Source: Staphylococcus cohnii subsp. cohnii | GTDB lineage: Bacteria; Bacillota; Bacilli; Staphylococcales; Staphylococcaceae | Assembly: GCF_002902365.1 (NCBI RefSeq) | Contig: NZ_PPQC01000004.1 | Location: 1-64,000 of the forward strand | DNA length: 64,000 bases | Direction: 5' to 3' | Shown here: positions 31,401-43,469 of the stretch, piece by piece | Position numbering within the stretch: position 1 is the stretch's first letter | How the letters are laid out: each line of letters begins with the position of its first letter | Program-made: the position numbers and the translations under genes | Notes under the pieces: model-generated | What the model was told of the DNA's origin: nothing | The model's input: the letters and a program-made list of their open reading frames with translations, nothing else | Database searches by the model: none

Positions 31401-31955
31401 TTATGATTTTGGTTCAGTTTGCAATTCAATTGAAGGGTTTTTTGTATAATATTTAATACCATCCTCAGTATCTTCTATGACTTCCACTTTTTCATTTAAC
31501 ACACCTGAAAGTAAATACAAATCTACAACACAATATCCAATATGAAAACTTGTAATAAATATGATAGATGAATAAAGCGTAATAAAAAATATGATAAATA
31601 AAATGGATGATATAATAATTAAAGGGGCTAACATAATTAAGCTATATTACCATTTTTTGAAATAAACTTGTGGCATATGTGACTTTATCAAACCATATTT
31701 AACACGATAAATAGGTTTTCGACCTTTTGATAAAATTCGAAACATTAAGTTATGAATCAATTCATGTAAGAAATAAACAATTGTAAAGCCTAAAATACCA
31801 TACAATAAATTAAATAAGATATTTTGCTCTATAACTGAAGCAAATAAATAAGCAAATTTATATGATAACAATATACTGATCATTACTATTGTTAATTGGA
31901 ATAGTAAGAATCCTTCTAATAACTTTTTATTAGAAAACAACTCAATTTTAAACAT
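31401..31955 (-). pseudogene. DUF3267 putative membrane zinc peptidase, broken by an in-frame stop
   Basis: Two ORFs lie in one reading frame, separated only by a TAA at 31649-31647 (reading KKW-stop-YSLIMLAP). The upstream part has two hydrophobic segments and HELIH, an HExxH zinc motif; the downstream part continues with a hydrophobic helix and ASFHIGYCVVDLYL-like sequence (here TSFHIGYCVVDLYL), typical of the DUF3267 C-terminus. Together they make about 184 codons, the usual family length. GGAGGG before the ATG at 31955 marks the start; the frame is open to 31997 but family and spacing favour 31955. Restart at the ATG at 31634 seems unlikely to give a working protein. Confidence 0.8.
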
Positions 31956-32160
31956 TAGCAACCCTCCAAATGCTTTGTTGTTACCTAAAGTATACAATGA
32001 TTTTAACCACTTAGAAAGAGCTATTGAACAAAGTTAATGACTTGTAATTGAATTTTAACAAATCTTCTTACAATGAAATAAACTGCAACACTGAGTAAAC
32101 AACAGATTAATTAACTTTACACAATATTTATTAAATCATGCTTATCTATTAACCTATGTT

Positions 32161-33522
32161 TTATATACGATTGAATTGAGCAACCGTTTCAACATGTGTT
32201 GTATGAGGAAACATATCTACGGGTGTAATCTTCGTTAGTTTGTAATGTTGTGCTAAATATTGCGCATCACGTTGTTGTGTTGAAGGATTACATGAAATAT
32301 AGACAATTTTTCTTGGGTTTAATTCTAATAATGTTTTTAAAAATGTTTCGTCACAGCCTTTTCTAGGCGGATCAACCATCACTACATCAGGTTTAATTCC
32401 TTGTGATTTCCATTTTAATATAACCTCTTCTGCCTTACCACAGACAAAAGTAGTATTTTCAAATTGGTTTATAGTCGCATTTTGTTTAGCATCTTCAATG
32501 GCTTCTGATACAACTTCTACACCATAAACATGTTTCGCTTTTGGTGCCATATATAAACCTATCGTTCCGATACCACAGTAAGTATCCAAGACAACATCAT
32601 CCTGCTTTAAGTTTGCGTATTCAATCGCAAGTTGATACAATTTTTCAGTTTGTATCGAATTAATTTGATAAAAAGACTGATCACTTATTTTGAAGGTAAC
32701 GTCTGATAATTTATCATTGATTGTTGTCTTACCATATAGCGTATTAGATTCCGCTCCTAATATTACATTTGAATGAGTATTATTGACATTATGCTTTATA
32801 CTCGTAATTTCAGGAAATGCTTTAACTAATTTTTGCACAAGTAAATCACTCTGTTTAAACTTCTTGCCATTGGTCACAAAGATCACCATTAATTCTCTTG
32901 TATGGTGTCCAGTACGAATGACAACATGTCTCATAAGCCCTTGTTTTTTATGCTCATTATAAATGCTAATATTTAATTCGTTAAACCAAACTTTAAGTTG
33001 GTTCATAACTTCTTGATGCAATTGGTCTTGAATTAAACAACTTTCCATATCTATAATATCGTGACTTCTTTGTCTATAAAAACCTGAGATAATCTCTCCG
33101 TCTTTATGCTTTCCAATAGGTATTTGTGATTTATTTCGATAATACCAAGGATTTTCCATACCAACTGTCTCATTAATAATCGTATCTTTAAAATCTGCTT
33201 TTCGATGAAACAAATTAATTACCTGTTCTTTTTTCATATTCAATTGAGCTTGGTATGTCATATGTTGTAATTGACAGCCTCCGCATTTGTAATAATATAC
33301 ACATGGCGGCTCAACACGTTCTTTACTTTGTTCTTTAATTTCTATTAATTTACCTATTGCAAAATTCTTTTTAACTTTAATCACTTTAAATTTAATCGTT
33401 TCATCTATTAAAGTATTAGGAATGAACACAGGATACCGATCTAACTTTACAACACCGTGTCCTTCATGTGTTAAATCAATTACGTGTCCTTCTAAGATTT
33501 CATTTTTTTGTAATATGCTCAT
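32161..33522 (-). CDS. rlmCD: 23S rRNA (uracil-C5)-methyltransferase, RumA/RlmCD type
   Basis: SAM-dependent methyltransferase making m5U in 23S rRNA. The 453-residue protein has an N-terminal TRAM domain (about 1-60), Fe-S cysteines in CVYYYKCGGCQLQH, the SAM motif VLDTYCGIGTIGL, and the catalytic cysteine in VYISCNPSTQQRD. In low-GC firmicutes one such enzyme may modify both U747 and U1939; specificity is inferred. Transcribed after dagK but separated from it by a terminator. Confidence 0.9.
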   Translation of the reverse strand: MSILQKNEILEGHVIDLTHEGHGVVKLDRYPVFIPNTLIDETIKFKVIKVKKNFAIGKLIEIKEQSKERVEPPCVYYYKCGGCQLQHMTYQAQLNMKKEQVINLFHRKADFKDTIINETVGMENPWYYRNKSQIPIGKHKDGEIISGFYRQRSHDIIDMESCLIQDQLHQEVMNQLKVWFNELNISIYNEHKKQGLMRHVVIRTGHHTRELMVIFVTNGKKFKQSDLLVQKLVKAFPEITSIKHNVNNTHSNVILGAESNTLYGKTTINDKLSDVTFKISDQSFYQINSIQTEKLYQLAIEYANLKQDDVVLDTYCGIGTIGLYMAPKAKHVYGVEVVSEAIEDAKQNATINQFENTTFVCGKAEEVILKWKSQGIKPDVVMVDPPRKGCDETFLKTLLELNPRKIVYISCNPSTQQRDAQYLAQHYKLTKITPVDMFPHTTHVETVAQFNRI

Positions 33523-33537
33523 ATTATCACCCCATAT

Positions 33538-33577
33538 AAAAGAGGTTAGGCTATTTGTCTCTTTACCTAACCTCTTT
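33538..33577 (-). terminator. Terminator of dagK
   Basis: AAAGAGGTTAGG pairs with CCTAACCTCTTT around a 15-base loop; followed on the minus strand by TTATATGG. It lies 80 bases beyond the dagK stop. Confidence 0.85.
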
Positions 33578-33656
33578 GTCTATTAACGTTTTTGAAGATT
33601 CATTTTAACTTATTTAAACTAGTTCACGATTACGATTTATTTTAATATTTTATTTG

Positions 33657-34574
33657 TTATTGCTCAACTAGCTCCTCATTTTTAATATCACTTGGTGTAT
33701 AAACTTCAATATGCTGTTTTAAATTCAAGAAGTTTCCGGGTAATTTACCACCATATTCACCGTCCACATTTAATTGCATATCTATAAATGAAGAGATATT
33801 GATTGATTTTGCTTTTTTATAATGTACTTTAGGATGTTTAATATGCTCACCTCTTGAAGCAAGGGTCATAATATGCCCTAACTCTGCTAAATTCGCTTTT
33901 TCCACTATAATCAAGGTGAAATAACCATCATCTAATTTGGCATCAGGCACTAATTTTTCAAATCCTGCCATAGAGTTGGTCAAACCTAATAAAAATAAGA
34001 GCGCCTCTCCCTGAAATACCTCATCATCATATTCGATACGTAAATCAACAGCTTTCATCTGAGGCAACATTTCAAATCCTTTAATATAATACGCAAAAGG
34101 ACCAACAATTGATTTCAATCTACTTGGTGTTTCATAAGATACCTGTGTTAATTGTCCCCCTGCAGCTAAATTAATAAAATATCTACTATTCATTTTTCCA
34201 ATATCAACGCGCGTTGAATGGCCTTCTATAATCACATCAATCGCACTCATAATATCGTTGGGTAAATGCAATGCACGCCCAAAATCATTTACAGTTCCCA
34301 TTGGGATGATTCCAATCTTAGGTCTATTTGGATGTTCTGCTATACCATTGATGACTTCATTGAGCGTCCCATCGCCACCTGCAGCTATTAAAACATCATA
34401 ATCTTGTGTTAAACAACGTTTAGCTTCAGTTGTTGCATCACCAATTTTTTCAGTTGCGTAGGCACTCGTTTCAAAACCGGCCTTTTCTAATTTTATTAAC
34501 ACATCTGGCAATGTTCGTTTAAACAATTCTTTACCAGATGTTGGGTTATAAATGATTCTAGCTCGTTTTCTCAT
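33657..34574 (-). CDS. dagK: Diacylglycerol kinase (DgkB type, soluble)
   Basis: Phosphorylates diacylglycerol released by lipoteichoic acid synthesis, returning it to phospholipid synthesis. 305 residues with the kinase signature YNPTSGKE and AAGGDGTLNEVING (nucleotide binding, GGDGT), plus PMGTVNDFGRAL. Membrane-associated but without transmembrane helices. Slightly shorter at the C-terminus than S. aureus DgkB as I recall it. Confidence 0.93.
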   Translation of the reverse strand: MRKRARIIYNPTSGKELFKRTLPDVLIKLEKAGFETSAYATEKIGDATTEAKRCLTQDYDVLIAAGGDGTLNEVINGIAEHPNRPKIGIIPMGTVNDFGRALHLPNDIMSAIDVIIEGHSTRVDIGKMNSRYFINLAAGGQLTQVSYETPSRLKSIVGPFAYYIKGFEMLPQMKAVDLRIEYDDEVFQGEALLFLLGLTNSMAGFEKLVPDAKLDDGYFTLIIVEKANLAELGHIMTLASRGEHIKHPKVHYKKAKSINISSFIDMQLNVDGEYGGKLPGNFLNLKQHIEVYTPSDIKNEELVEQ

Positions 34575-35021
34575 ATTTTATCCCTCAACTTTTTATACTC
34601 AGTATATATATTAAATGATTTAGTTAAATGATAAAAGCATTTAGGCTATTTTCAAAAAGAAATTATAATATACTACTTAATATTAAAGAAATTGAAACTT
34701 TCATTCCTATTCTCAAAACATGGCACTATCCATAATTTAAATTAGTGTTCTTATATATTAAATTTAAGATTTTGACTGCGTATCATACCTTGTCTGATAT
34801 ATCGATCGTTCTTATAGTATTTCACACATACTATCCCTTGAATTTAGCAATTTATAAAATCGTATTAAAAAGTAGTAGTTCAATGCGCGCTTAAAATTTT
34901 ATAAAAAAACGTCAATTCCTATTTTGTTATAGAAATTGACGTTTAATACTTTATCCAAGATGTTTATATCTCGGGCTCTTCATTAATTAGATTATAACCG
35001 TTTAAAATACAAATGATATTG
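34575..35021. other. Intergenic region gatB-dagK
   Basis: 447 bases holding the gatCAB terminator (34907-34944) and, presumably, the dagK promoter. I see no ORF with a ribosome binding site. The unexplained 34680-34900 part has no obvious structure. Confidence 0.5.
34907..34944 (-). terminator. Terminator of the gatCAB operon
   Basis: AAACGTCAATT pairs with AATTGACGTTT across a 16-base loop, with T-run TTTTTTAT on the minus strand; 77 bases after the gatB stop. Confidence 0.88.
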
Positions 35022-36449
35022 TTATCTTTTATCTAACTCTTGTTTTAATAATTGATTCACTAATTGTGGGTTAGCTTGACCTTTTGAAGCTTTCATAATT
35101 TGACCTACTAAGAAGCCCATTGCTTTACCCTTACCATTTTGATAGTCTTCAACTGATTGTGGGTTATTGTCTAATGCTTCATTTACAAATTTAAGAAGTG
35201 TCGCTTCGTCAGAGATTTGGACTAAACCTTTATCTTCCATAATTTGTTTTGCATCTCCACCATTTTCAGCTAGTTCTGGGAAGACTTTTTTAGCGATTTT
35301 ACTGCTCATTGTGCCATCTTCAATTAATTTAATCATACCAGCAAGATTTTGTGGTGTAAGTTTTGTATCTAATAATTCTATTTGATGTTTATTCAAGTAT
35401 TCGTTTACGCCACCCATTAACCAGTTGGAAGTTAATTTTACATCAGCACCTTCTGCTACGGCACCTTCAAAGAAATCAGACATTTCTTTTGTTAATGTAA
35501 TCACGTGTGCATCATATGCTGGTAAACCAAATTGATTCACGTATTTTTCTTTTCGTTCATCTGGTAATTCAGGAATTGTTTGACGTACGCGTTCTTTCCA
35601 TTCATCGTCAACATATAAAGGTACGATATCTGGTTCTGGGAAGTAACGATAATCGTCTGACCCTTCTTTCACACGCATAAGAATTGTTTTACCTGTAGAT
35701 TCATCAAAACGTCTCGTTTCTTGTAAGATTTCTCCACCATTCAACAATTCTTCTTCTTGACGTTTTTCTTCATATTCTAACCCTTTACGTACATAAGTAA
35801 AGGAGTTTAGATTTTTCAGCTCTGCTTTTGTTCCAAATTCTTCTTGACCGTATGGGCGTAAAGAAATATTGGCATCACAACGTAGTGAACCTTCTTCCAT
35901 TTTACAATCTGACACACCAGTATATTGAATAATCGAACGTAATTTTTCTAAATAGGCATATGCTTCTTGTGGTGAACGAATATCTGGCTCAGACACAATT
36001 TCAATCAATGGTGTACCTTGTCTATTCAAGTCAACCAATGAATAACCATCTTTATGTGTTGATTTACCAGCATCTTCTTCCATGTGTAAGCGTGTGATAC
36101 CTATACGTCTTGTTTCACCGTCTACTTCAATATCAATATAACCATTTTCACCTATTGGTTGGTCAAATTGTGAAATTTGATATGCTTTAGGATTATCAGG
36201 ATAGAAATAGTTTTTTCGATCAAATTTTGATTCTGTTGCAATATCCATATTTAATGCCATTGACGCTCTCATCGCCCAATCAACGGCACGTCTGTTGACA
36301 ACTGGTAATACTCCAGGGTAAGCCAAATCAATTACGTTTGTGTTTGAGTTAGGTTTCGCTCCAAAATGTGCTGGCGATGGAGAAAACATTTTAGATTCTG
36401 TTTTTAACTCAACATGGACCTCTAGTCCAATAACTGTTTCAAAATGCAT
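35022..36449 (-). CDS. gatB: GatB, Asp-tRNA(Asn)/Glu-tRNA(Gln) amidotransferase subunit B
   Basis: tRNA-binding kinase/transamidase subunit of GatCAB, which makes Gln-tRNA(Gln) and Asn-tRNA(Asn). 475 residues: GatB catalytic cradle with [13 protein letters not shown] and the PET112 signature LDRNRQ-like [13 protein letters not shown], then helical and YqeY domains (C-terminal [16 protein letters not shown]). The start at 36449 follows AAGGAGTGG; an in-frame start at 36458 is rejected. 12 bases after gatA. Confidence 0.96.
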   Translation of the reverse strand: MHFETVIGLEVHVELKTESKMFSPSPAHFGAKPNSNTNVIDLAYPGVLPVVNRRAVDWAMRASMALNMDIATESKFDRKNYFYPDNPKAYQISQFDQPIGENGYIDIEVDGETRRIGITRLHMEEDAGKSTHKDGYSLVDLNRQGTPLIEIVSEPDIRSPQEAYAYLEKLRSIIQYTGVSDCKMEEGSLRCDANISLRPYGQEEFGTKAELKNLNSFTYVRKGLEYEEKRQEEELLNGGEILQETRRFDESTGKTILMRVKEGSDDYRYFPEPDIVPLYVDDEWKERVRQTIPELPDERKEKYVNQFGLPAYDAHVITLTKEMSDFFEGAVAEGADVKLTSNWLMGGVNEYLNKHQIELLDTKLTPQNLAGMIKLIEDGTMSSKIAKKVFPELAENGGDAKQIMEDKGLVQISDEATLLKFVNEALDNNPQSVEDYQNGKGKAMGFLVGQIMKASKGQANPQLVNQLLKQELDKR

Positions 36450-36461
36450 GATTTCCACTCC

Positions 36462-37919
36462 TTATAAATTTTCGTATTCATTATGCAAATTAAATTTTGA
36501 TTCATATTGGAAAGCGACACGATATAATGTTTTCTCATCAAAAGGTTTACCAATAAATTGCAAACCAATAGGACGTCCATTCGCTTTACCACAAGGAATA
36601 GATATACCTGGCAAACCAGCTAAGTTAACTGGTGTTGTTAGTAAGTCATTCGCATACATTGTAAGTGGATCATCGATTTCTTCACCTATATTAAATGCAG
36701 TTGTTGGTGTTGTTGGCCCAACTACAACATCATAGTTATCAAAAATACGATCAAAATCGTTTTTTATTAATGTTCTAACTTTTTGTGATTTCTTATAGAA
36801 CGCATCATAGTATCCTGAACTTAGTGCAAATGTGCCAAGGAAAATACGACGTTTAACCTCTTCACCAAATCCTTCACTTCTTGACATTTTATATAATTCT
36901 TCAAGTGAATTTGCTTCTGGAGAATGATAACCGTATCTGATACCATCAAAGCGTGATAAGTTTGAGGATGCTTCAGATGATGCGATTACATAATAAGAAG
37001 GAATGCCATATTTCGTATTCGGTAATGAAACTTCTTCTACTGTAGCACCTAATTCTTTCAATGTTTCAACAGCTTTTTTCACAGATGCTTTCACTTCATC
37101 AGATATACCTTCACCAAGATACTCTTTTGGTAATGCCACTTTAAGGCCTTGAATATCTTTACCAATATCAGATGTAAAGTCTGCATCTTCTACAGGTGCA
37201 CTCGTACTATCATTTTCATCTAAACCAGTAATTGCTTCTAATACTAAAGCATTATCTTTAACATTACGCGTTAACGGTCCAATTTGGTCTAATGAAGACG
37301 CAAATGCTACTAAACCAAAACGTGATACACGACCATAAGTTGGTTTTAAACCTACTATACCGCAATAAGCTGCAGGTTGACGAATTGAGCCACCAGTATC
37401 TGAACCTAAACTAAAAGGTACTAATCCCGCTGCAACAGCTGCTGCTGAACCACCAGATGAACCACCAGGAACAGCTGTGTGATCAGATGGATTTAACGTC
37501 TTCTTGAAATAAGAAGTTTCTGTAGAACCTCCCATTGCAAATTCATCCATGTTTAATTTTCCGATTAAAACAGCTTGTTCATTGCGTAATTTATTCATTA
37601 CTGTGGATTCATAAATAGGTACAAATCCTTCTAACATTTTACTAGCGCAAGTTGTTTCTACACCTTCAGTAATAATATTGTCTTTAATTCCCATTGGAAT
37701 ACCAAAGAGTTTGCCTTCCATTTGGTCTTTGGCTTGTAATTCATCTAATTCCTGTGCTTTTTTAAAAGCATTATCTTTATCTAATGCAAGAAATGAATTA
37801 ATTGTTGGATCAATTTCTTCAATTGCATCATAGATATCGTTCACTATTTGTGAAGGTTTAATTTCTTTATTTTTTATTAATGTAATTAAATTTTCCACAG
37901 ATTCATAACGGATGGTCAT
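36462..37919 (-). CDS. gatA: GatA, amidotransferase subunit A
   Basis: Glutaminase subunit of the amidase-signature family, 485 residues. The Ser-cisSer-Lys triad appears in GIKDNI (lysine), [14 protein letters not shown] (serines) and [14 protein letters not shown]. The ATG at 37919 has GAGGAGG upstream and lies 1 base after the gatC stop; the frame open to 37937 runs inside gatC. Confidence 0.96.
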   Translation of the reverse strand: MTIRYESVENLITLIKNKEIKPSQIVNDIYDAIEEIDPTINSFLALDKDNAFKKAQELDELQAKDQMEGKLFGIPMGIKDNIITEGVETTCASKMLEGFVPIYESTVMNKLRNEQAVLIGKLNMDEFAMGGSTETSYFKKTLNPSDHTAVPGGSSGGSAAAVAAGLVPFSLGSDTGGSIRQPAAYCGIVGLKPTYGRVSRFGLVAFASSLDQIGPLTRNVKDNALVLEAITGLDENDSTSAPVEDADFTSDIGKDIQGLKVALPKEYLGEGISDEVKASVKKAVETLKELGATVEEVSLPNTKYGIPSYYVIASSEASSNLSRFDGIRYGYHSPEANSLEELYKMSRSEGFGEEVKRRIFLGTFALSSGYYDAFYKKSQKVRTLIKNDFDRIFDNYDVVVGPTTPTTAFNIGEEIDDPLTMYANDLLTTPVNLAGLPGISIPCGKANGRPIGLQFIGKPFDEKTLYRVAFQYESKFNLHNEYENL

Positions 37920-37920
37920 C

Positions 37921-38223
37921 TTAAGCGTCCTCCTCATTCATGATAGATGGTACCTTGAACTGTCCATCTTCCGTCTCTTTAGCATTTTTTAATGCAAGCT
38001 CTTGAGGAATGCCCTCGATTGCTTTATCTTCTCTTAACACGTTTTGTAAATCTAATACGTGATAAGTTGGCTCAATTGAGCTAGTGTCTGCTGTATCTAT
38101 ATGATTAGCAAAATTTAAAATACTTTCTAATGTATCTTGCATTTCAATTGTTTCTTCTTCAGATATTTGAAGTCTAGCTAAATTAGCAATATGCTCTACC
38201 TCTTCACGTGTAACTTTAGCCAT
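37921..38223 (-). CDS. gatC: GatC, amidotransferase subunit C
   Basis: 100-residue belt subunit that wraps GatA and GatB together. N-terminal helices [16 protein letters not shown] and an extended segment with [20 protein letters not shown]. First gene of gatC-gatA-gatB; AGGAGGC lies upstream of the ATG. Confidence 0.95.
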   Translation of the reverse strand: MAKVTREEVEHIANLARLQISEEETIEMQDTLESILNFANHIDTADTSSIEPTYHVLDLQNVLREDKAIEGIPQELALKNAKETEDGQFKVPSIMNEEDA

Positions 38224-38604
38224 TAAATAAAAGCCTCCTTTTTACTCATTCATTATAAAATTGTATCAAAATTCCAAGCAAAAATCTAAACTTTTCAACA
38301 ATAACAATAAATAACCATATTTTAATTAAGTTCCGTTTGCTAAACATTTGTAATTATGTAACTTAAATATGTTTCAAAAACAATATATACACTTTTCATA
38401 GTATTAATGACAATTATTGCATAATAAATCATAACTTTTATAAACTGTGTAATATCATTTTATATTTTGTAAGCATTTTCATTTTGGTCATTGAGCTAAA
38501 TATTTTAAAAAACTAAAAATAAATCCACTCTATTTATAAATTACATTGCATAATAATTCATGTAACACAATTTAATATTCTGGGGATAAGGGAGTTGAAG
38601 TATT
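38224..38604. other. Divergent intergenic region gatC-putP
   Basis: Holds both divergent promoters, a cre-like site (38468-38481) and, before putP, GGGGATAAGGGAG. Several TTGCAT/TAATAT combinations could be promoter elements; none is clearly best. No ORF. Confidence 0.5.
38468..38481 (+). promoter_or_regulatory. Candidate CcpA cre site upstream of putP
   Basis: TGTAAGCATTTTCA fits the cre consensus TGWAARCGYTWNCW at 13 of 14 positions (only the central G differs), 124 bases before the putP start. Proline use is under carbon catabolite control in S. aureus, which makes the site plausible. Confidence 0.45.
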
Positions 38605-40140
38605 ATGTTTATTCTAGGCACATCTTTAGCTAATCAAGTTCACGCTACTTGGCAAACGTATATTATGATTATCATTTATTTTATCATTTTATTAATTATT
38701 GGCTATTACGGTTACAAGCAATCGACAGGTAATTTAAGTGAATTTATGCTGGGAGGTAGAAGCATTGGCCCTTACGTAACTGCCTTATCAGCAGGTGCAT
38801 CAGATATGAGTGGATGGATGATTATGGGTCTCCCTGGATCTGTATATAGTACTGGTTTATCAGCAATGTGGATTACAATCGGTTTATCACTCGGTGCTTA
38901 TATTAACTATTTTGTAGTCGCACCTCGCCTCCGCATTTATACTGAAATTGCAGGAGATGCTATCACCCTGCCAGACTTTTTCAAAAATCGACTCAATGAC
39001 CGTAAAAATTACATAAAAATAATTTCAGGTCTAATTATTGTTGTGTTTTTCACTTTATATACACATTCTGGGTTTGTATCTGGTGGAAAATTATTTGAAA
39101 GTGCTTTTGGATTAAACTATCATTGGGGACTTATCATAGTTGCGGCTATAGTTATTTTTTATACGTTCTTTGGTGGATATTTAGCTGTATCCATTACAGA
39201 TTTCTTCCAAGGTGTAATTATGCTGATCGCAATGATAATGGTTCCTATTGTAGCACTTATAAAACTCAACGGTTTGGATACTTTTAGCGAAGTAGCAGCT
39301 ATGAAACCTACCAATATGGATTTGTTTAAAGGTACAACGTTTTTAGGTATTATTTCATTATTTGCCTGGGGTTTGGGGTATTTTGGTCAACCACATACCA
39401 TTGTTCGATTCATGTCCATTAAATCACATAAACTTTTACCAAAAGCAAGGCGTTTAGGTATTAGCTGGATGGTTATTGGTCTCTTAGGCGCAGTTGCTGT
39501 AGGTCTCACAGGTATCGCATTTATACCTCAATACCATATTAAAATGGAAGATCCAGAGACACTCTTTATCATTATGAGCCAAATTTTATTCCATCCTCTT
39601 GTAGGCGGTTTCTTGTTGGCAGCTATCTTGGCAGCTATCATGAGCACAATTTCATCTCAGTTATTAGTGACTTCTATTTCATTGACTGAAGATTTTTATA
39701 AACTTATTCGTGGTGAAGCGAAAGCAAAAACTCACGAAAAAGAGTTTGTAATGATTGGACGACTATCTGTTTTACTAGTTGCAATTATTGCTATTTGGAT
39801 TGCATGGTCACCAAATGATACAATTTTAAATCTTGTCGGTAATGCTTGGGCAGGATTTGGCGCAGCATTCAGTCCGTTAGTGATTTTCTCACTATACTGG
39901 AAAGGGTTGTCTCACGCTGGCGCGCTGAGTGGTATGATTACAGGAGCTTTAGTCGTTATTGTATGGATTGCTTGGGTTAAACCGTTAGCATCAGTAAATG
40001 AAATATTTGGTATGTATGAAATTATACCTGGTTTTCTAGCAAGTGTGATAGTTACTTATCTAGTAAGTAAAATTACTAAAAAACCTGGTGAATTTGTAGA
40101 GCACGATTTAAATAAAGTAAAAGAAATTGTTAAAGAATAA
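38605..40140 (+). CDS. putP: PutP, sodium/proline symporter
   Basis: High-affinity Na+-coupled proline uptake, sodium:solute symporter family, 511 residues with about 13 transmembrane helices. Family stretches include [35 protein letters not shown] and [18 protein letters not shown], with [21 protein letters not shown] containing Na+-site serines. GGGAG about 10 bases before the ATG. Confidence 0.95.
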   Translation: MFILGTSLANQVHATWQTYIMIIIYFIILLIIGYYGYKQSTGNLSEFMLGGRSIGPYVTALSAGASDMSGWMIMGLPGSVYSTGLSAMWITIGLSLGAYINYFVVAPRLRIYTEIAGDAITLPDFFKNRLNDRKNYIKIISGLIIVVFFTLYTHSGFVSGGKLFESAFGLNYHWGLIIVAAIVIFYTFFGGYLAVSITDFFQGVIMLIAMIMVPIVALIKLNGLDTFSEVAAMKPTNMDLFKGTTFLGIISLFAWGLGYFGQPHTIVRFMSIKSHKLLPKARRLGISWMVIGLLGAVAVGLTGIAFIPQYHIKMEDPETLFIIMSQILFHPLVGGFLLAAILAAIMSTISSQLLVTSISLTEDFYKLIRGEAKAKTHEKEFVMIGRLSVLLVAIIAIWIAWSPNDTILNLVGNAWAGFGAAFSPLVIFSLYWKGLSHAGALSGMITGALVVIVWIAWVKPLASVNEIFGMYEIIPGFLASVIVTYLVSKITKKPGEFVEHDLNKVKEIVKE

Positions 40141-40175
40141 TCGAATCGCAACGCTTTCACTATAAATTGATACTA

Positions 40176-40222
40176 AAAAGCCACTCTTGTAACACTTGTC
40201 GTGATTACATAGAGTGGCTTTT
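40176..40222. terminator. Bidirectional terminator, putP / camS
   Basis: AAAAGCCACTCT pairs with AGAGTGGCTTTT between convergent genes. Confidence 0.92.
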
Positions 40223-40238
40223 ATCGAGGAAACGTATA

Positions 40239-41450
40239 TTAATTATTGTTTTTATAAATATGAACTTGTGGATCTTTGTCATCTTCAGTTTTACTGATTA
40301 AAGCTTTTGCTTTGTTACCATCTTTTATGCGAATTTCATATTCGTCAATATCATCAAAGTATTTCTCTGCTTGTTCAGTGATGTATTGTGTGATGCCAAT
40401 TGTTTCTGCTTCACCATAATAATCAATCGGTACATCAACTGTTAATTGTTTCGCTTTTTTATTATCGAATTTAACTGTACCCACTGCTTGAGTAAAGTTG
40501 TTAAAATACGTCTGTAAATTATCATTAAATTGCTTAAAATTATTATTTAAATTTTCATCAATTTCGCCTGCTTCATCAGAAGGTAACAATGCTGTAGTTT
40601 GATTTATATCTTTCCATTCATTAATACGCGTCTTGCCGTCTTCAACTGTCGTACCAGCAATAAATTCACCTGGAACAATTGAATTTTCACCTGTTTGTTT
40701 ATAAATTGCAAAGTGTATTGGTATGTTTTTCAAATCTTTATTTTCTCTGACTCTCGACAAAATTTCTCCTGCCATTTGCTTACCTTGTTTTTTAATTTCT
40801 TTGTCATCTAATTTTTTACTATAGGTTTCGCCATCTTTTTCTTTTTGATAGTAATATGTACTATTCATAGCTAGACCGATAGTCATACCTTTAATTTCCT
40901 TACCTTTAGTATCACCACTCGCATAAAAATCTTGTTCTAAAATATTAGAAAGATACGCAGGTGATTCTTCAGCAATTTTTTCTGGATCTGTTTCTCCATT
41001 ATGAGATGGATTTAGACCTAAATTCTCATTCGCTTTCTTTTCTTTTCGTTCATCTTCATCCATCGCATCTACTTCAGATTTAGTATATTTTGGATCTAAA
41101 TAAGCATTAATCGTATCTTTATCTAAGTACTGACCATCTTGATATAAATAATCGTCAGTTGGAAAAACTTGTTTACTCAATTCTAAGAGGCCGTTTTCGA
41201 AATCTTCCCCATTATAACTATTTGCCATGTTATCTTGTAATAAACCACGTGCTTGGCTTTCTTTAAATGGTAAAATCGTTCTATAATTATTGCCTTGAAC
41301 ATGTTTATCAGTAGCGATTTCTTTTACTGAACCGGATTTTTCTTGCTGTTTATTGTCATCAGGTTGTTCTTTACTTTTTTCACTATCATCATTTCCACAT
41401 GCTGATAATAGAAAAATTGCTGAGATGAATAGTATAATCGTTCTTTTCAT
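40239..41450 (-). CDS. camS: CamS, sex pheromone cAM373-type lipoprotein
   Basis: 403-residue surface lipoprotein. Signal peptide MKRTIILFISAIFLLSAC with lipobox LSAC and lipidated C18. The seven residues before the cysteine, AIFLLSA (11-17), occupy the position of the staphylococcal cAM373 pheromone (AIFILAA in S. aureus, AIFILAS in enterococci). The mature domain is CamS (pfam family), hydrophilic and Lys/Glu/Asp-rich. It ends the pcrB-pcrA-ligA-camS operon, 12 bases after ligA. Confidence 0.93.
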   Translation of the reverse strand: MKRTIILFISAIFLLSACGNDDSEKSKEQPDDNKQQEKSGSVKEIATDKHVQGNNYRTILPFKESQARGLLQDNMANSYNGEDFENGLLELSKQVFPTDDYLYQDGQYLDKDTINAYLDPKYTKSEVDAMDEDERKEKKANENLGLNPSHNGETDPEKIAEESPAYLSNILEQDFYASGDTKGKEIKGMTIGLAMNSTYYYQKEKDGETYSKKLDDKEIKKQGKQMAGEILSRVRENKDLKNIPIHFAIYKQTGENSIVPGEFIAGTTVEDGKTRINEWKDINQTTALLPSDEAGEIDENLNNNFKQFNDNLQTYFNNFTQAVGTVKFDNKKAKQLTVDVPIDYYGEAETIGITQYITEQAEKYFDDIDEYEIRIKDGNKAKALISKTEDDKDPQVHIYKNNN

Positions 41451-41462
41451 GCATTATCTCCT

Positions 41463-43469
<2,007 letters not shown>

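Noticed and set aside
36340..36735. 131-codon ORF antisense to gatA/gatB
   Set aside because: Covers the junction of two coding genes with strong family matches; no family resemblance itself.
40146..40159. cre-like sequence TGAAAGCGTTGCGA on the minus strand just after putP
   Set aside because: The core is good but it lies between convergent genes, after the stop, with no promoter nearby.
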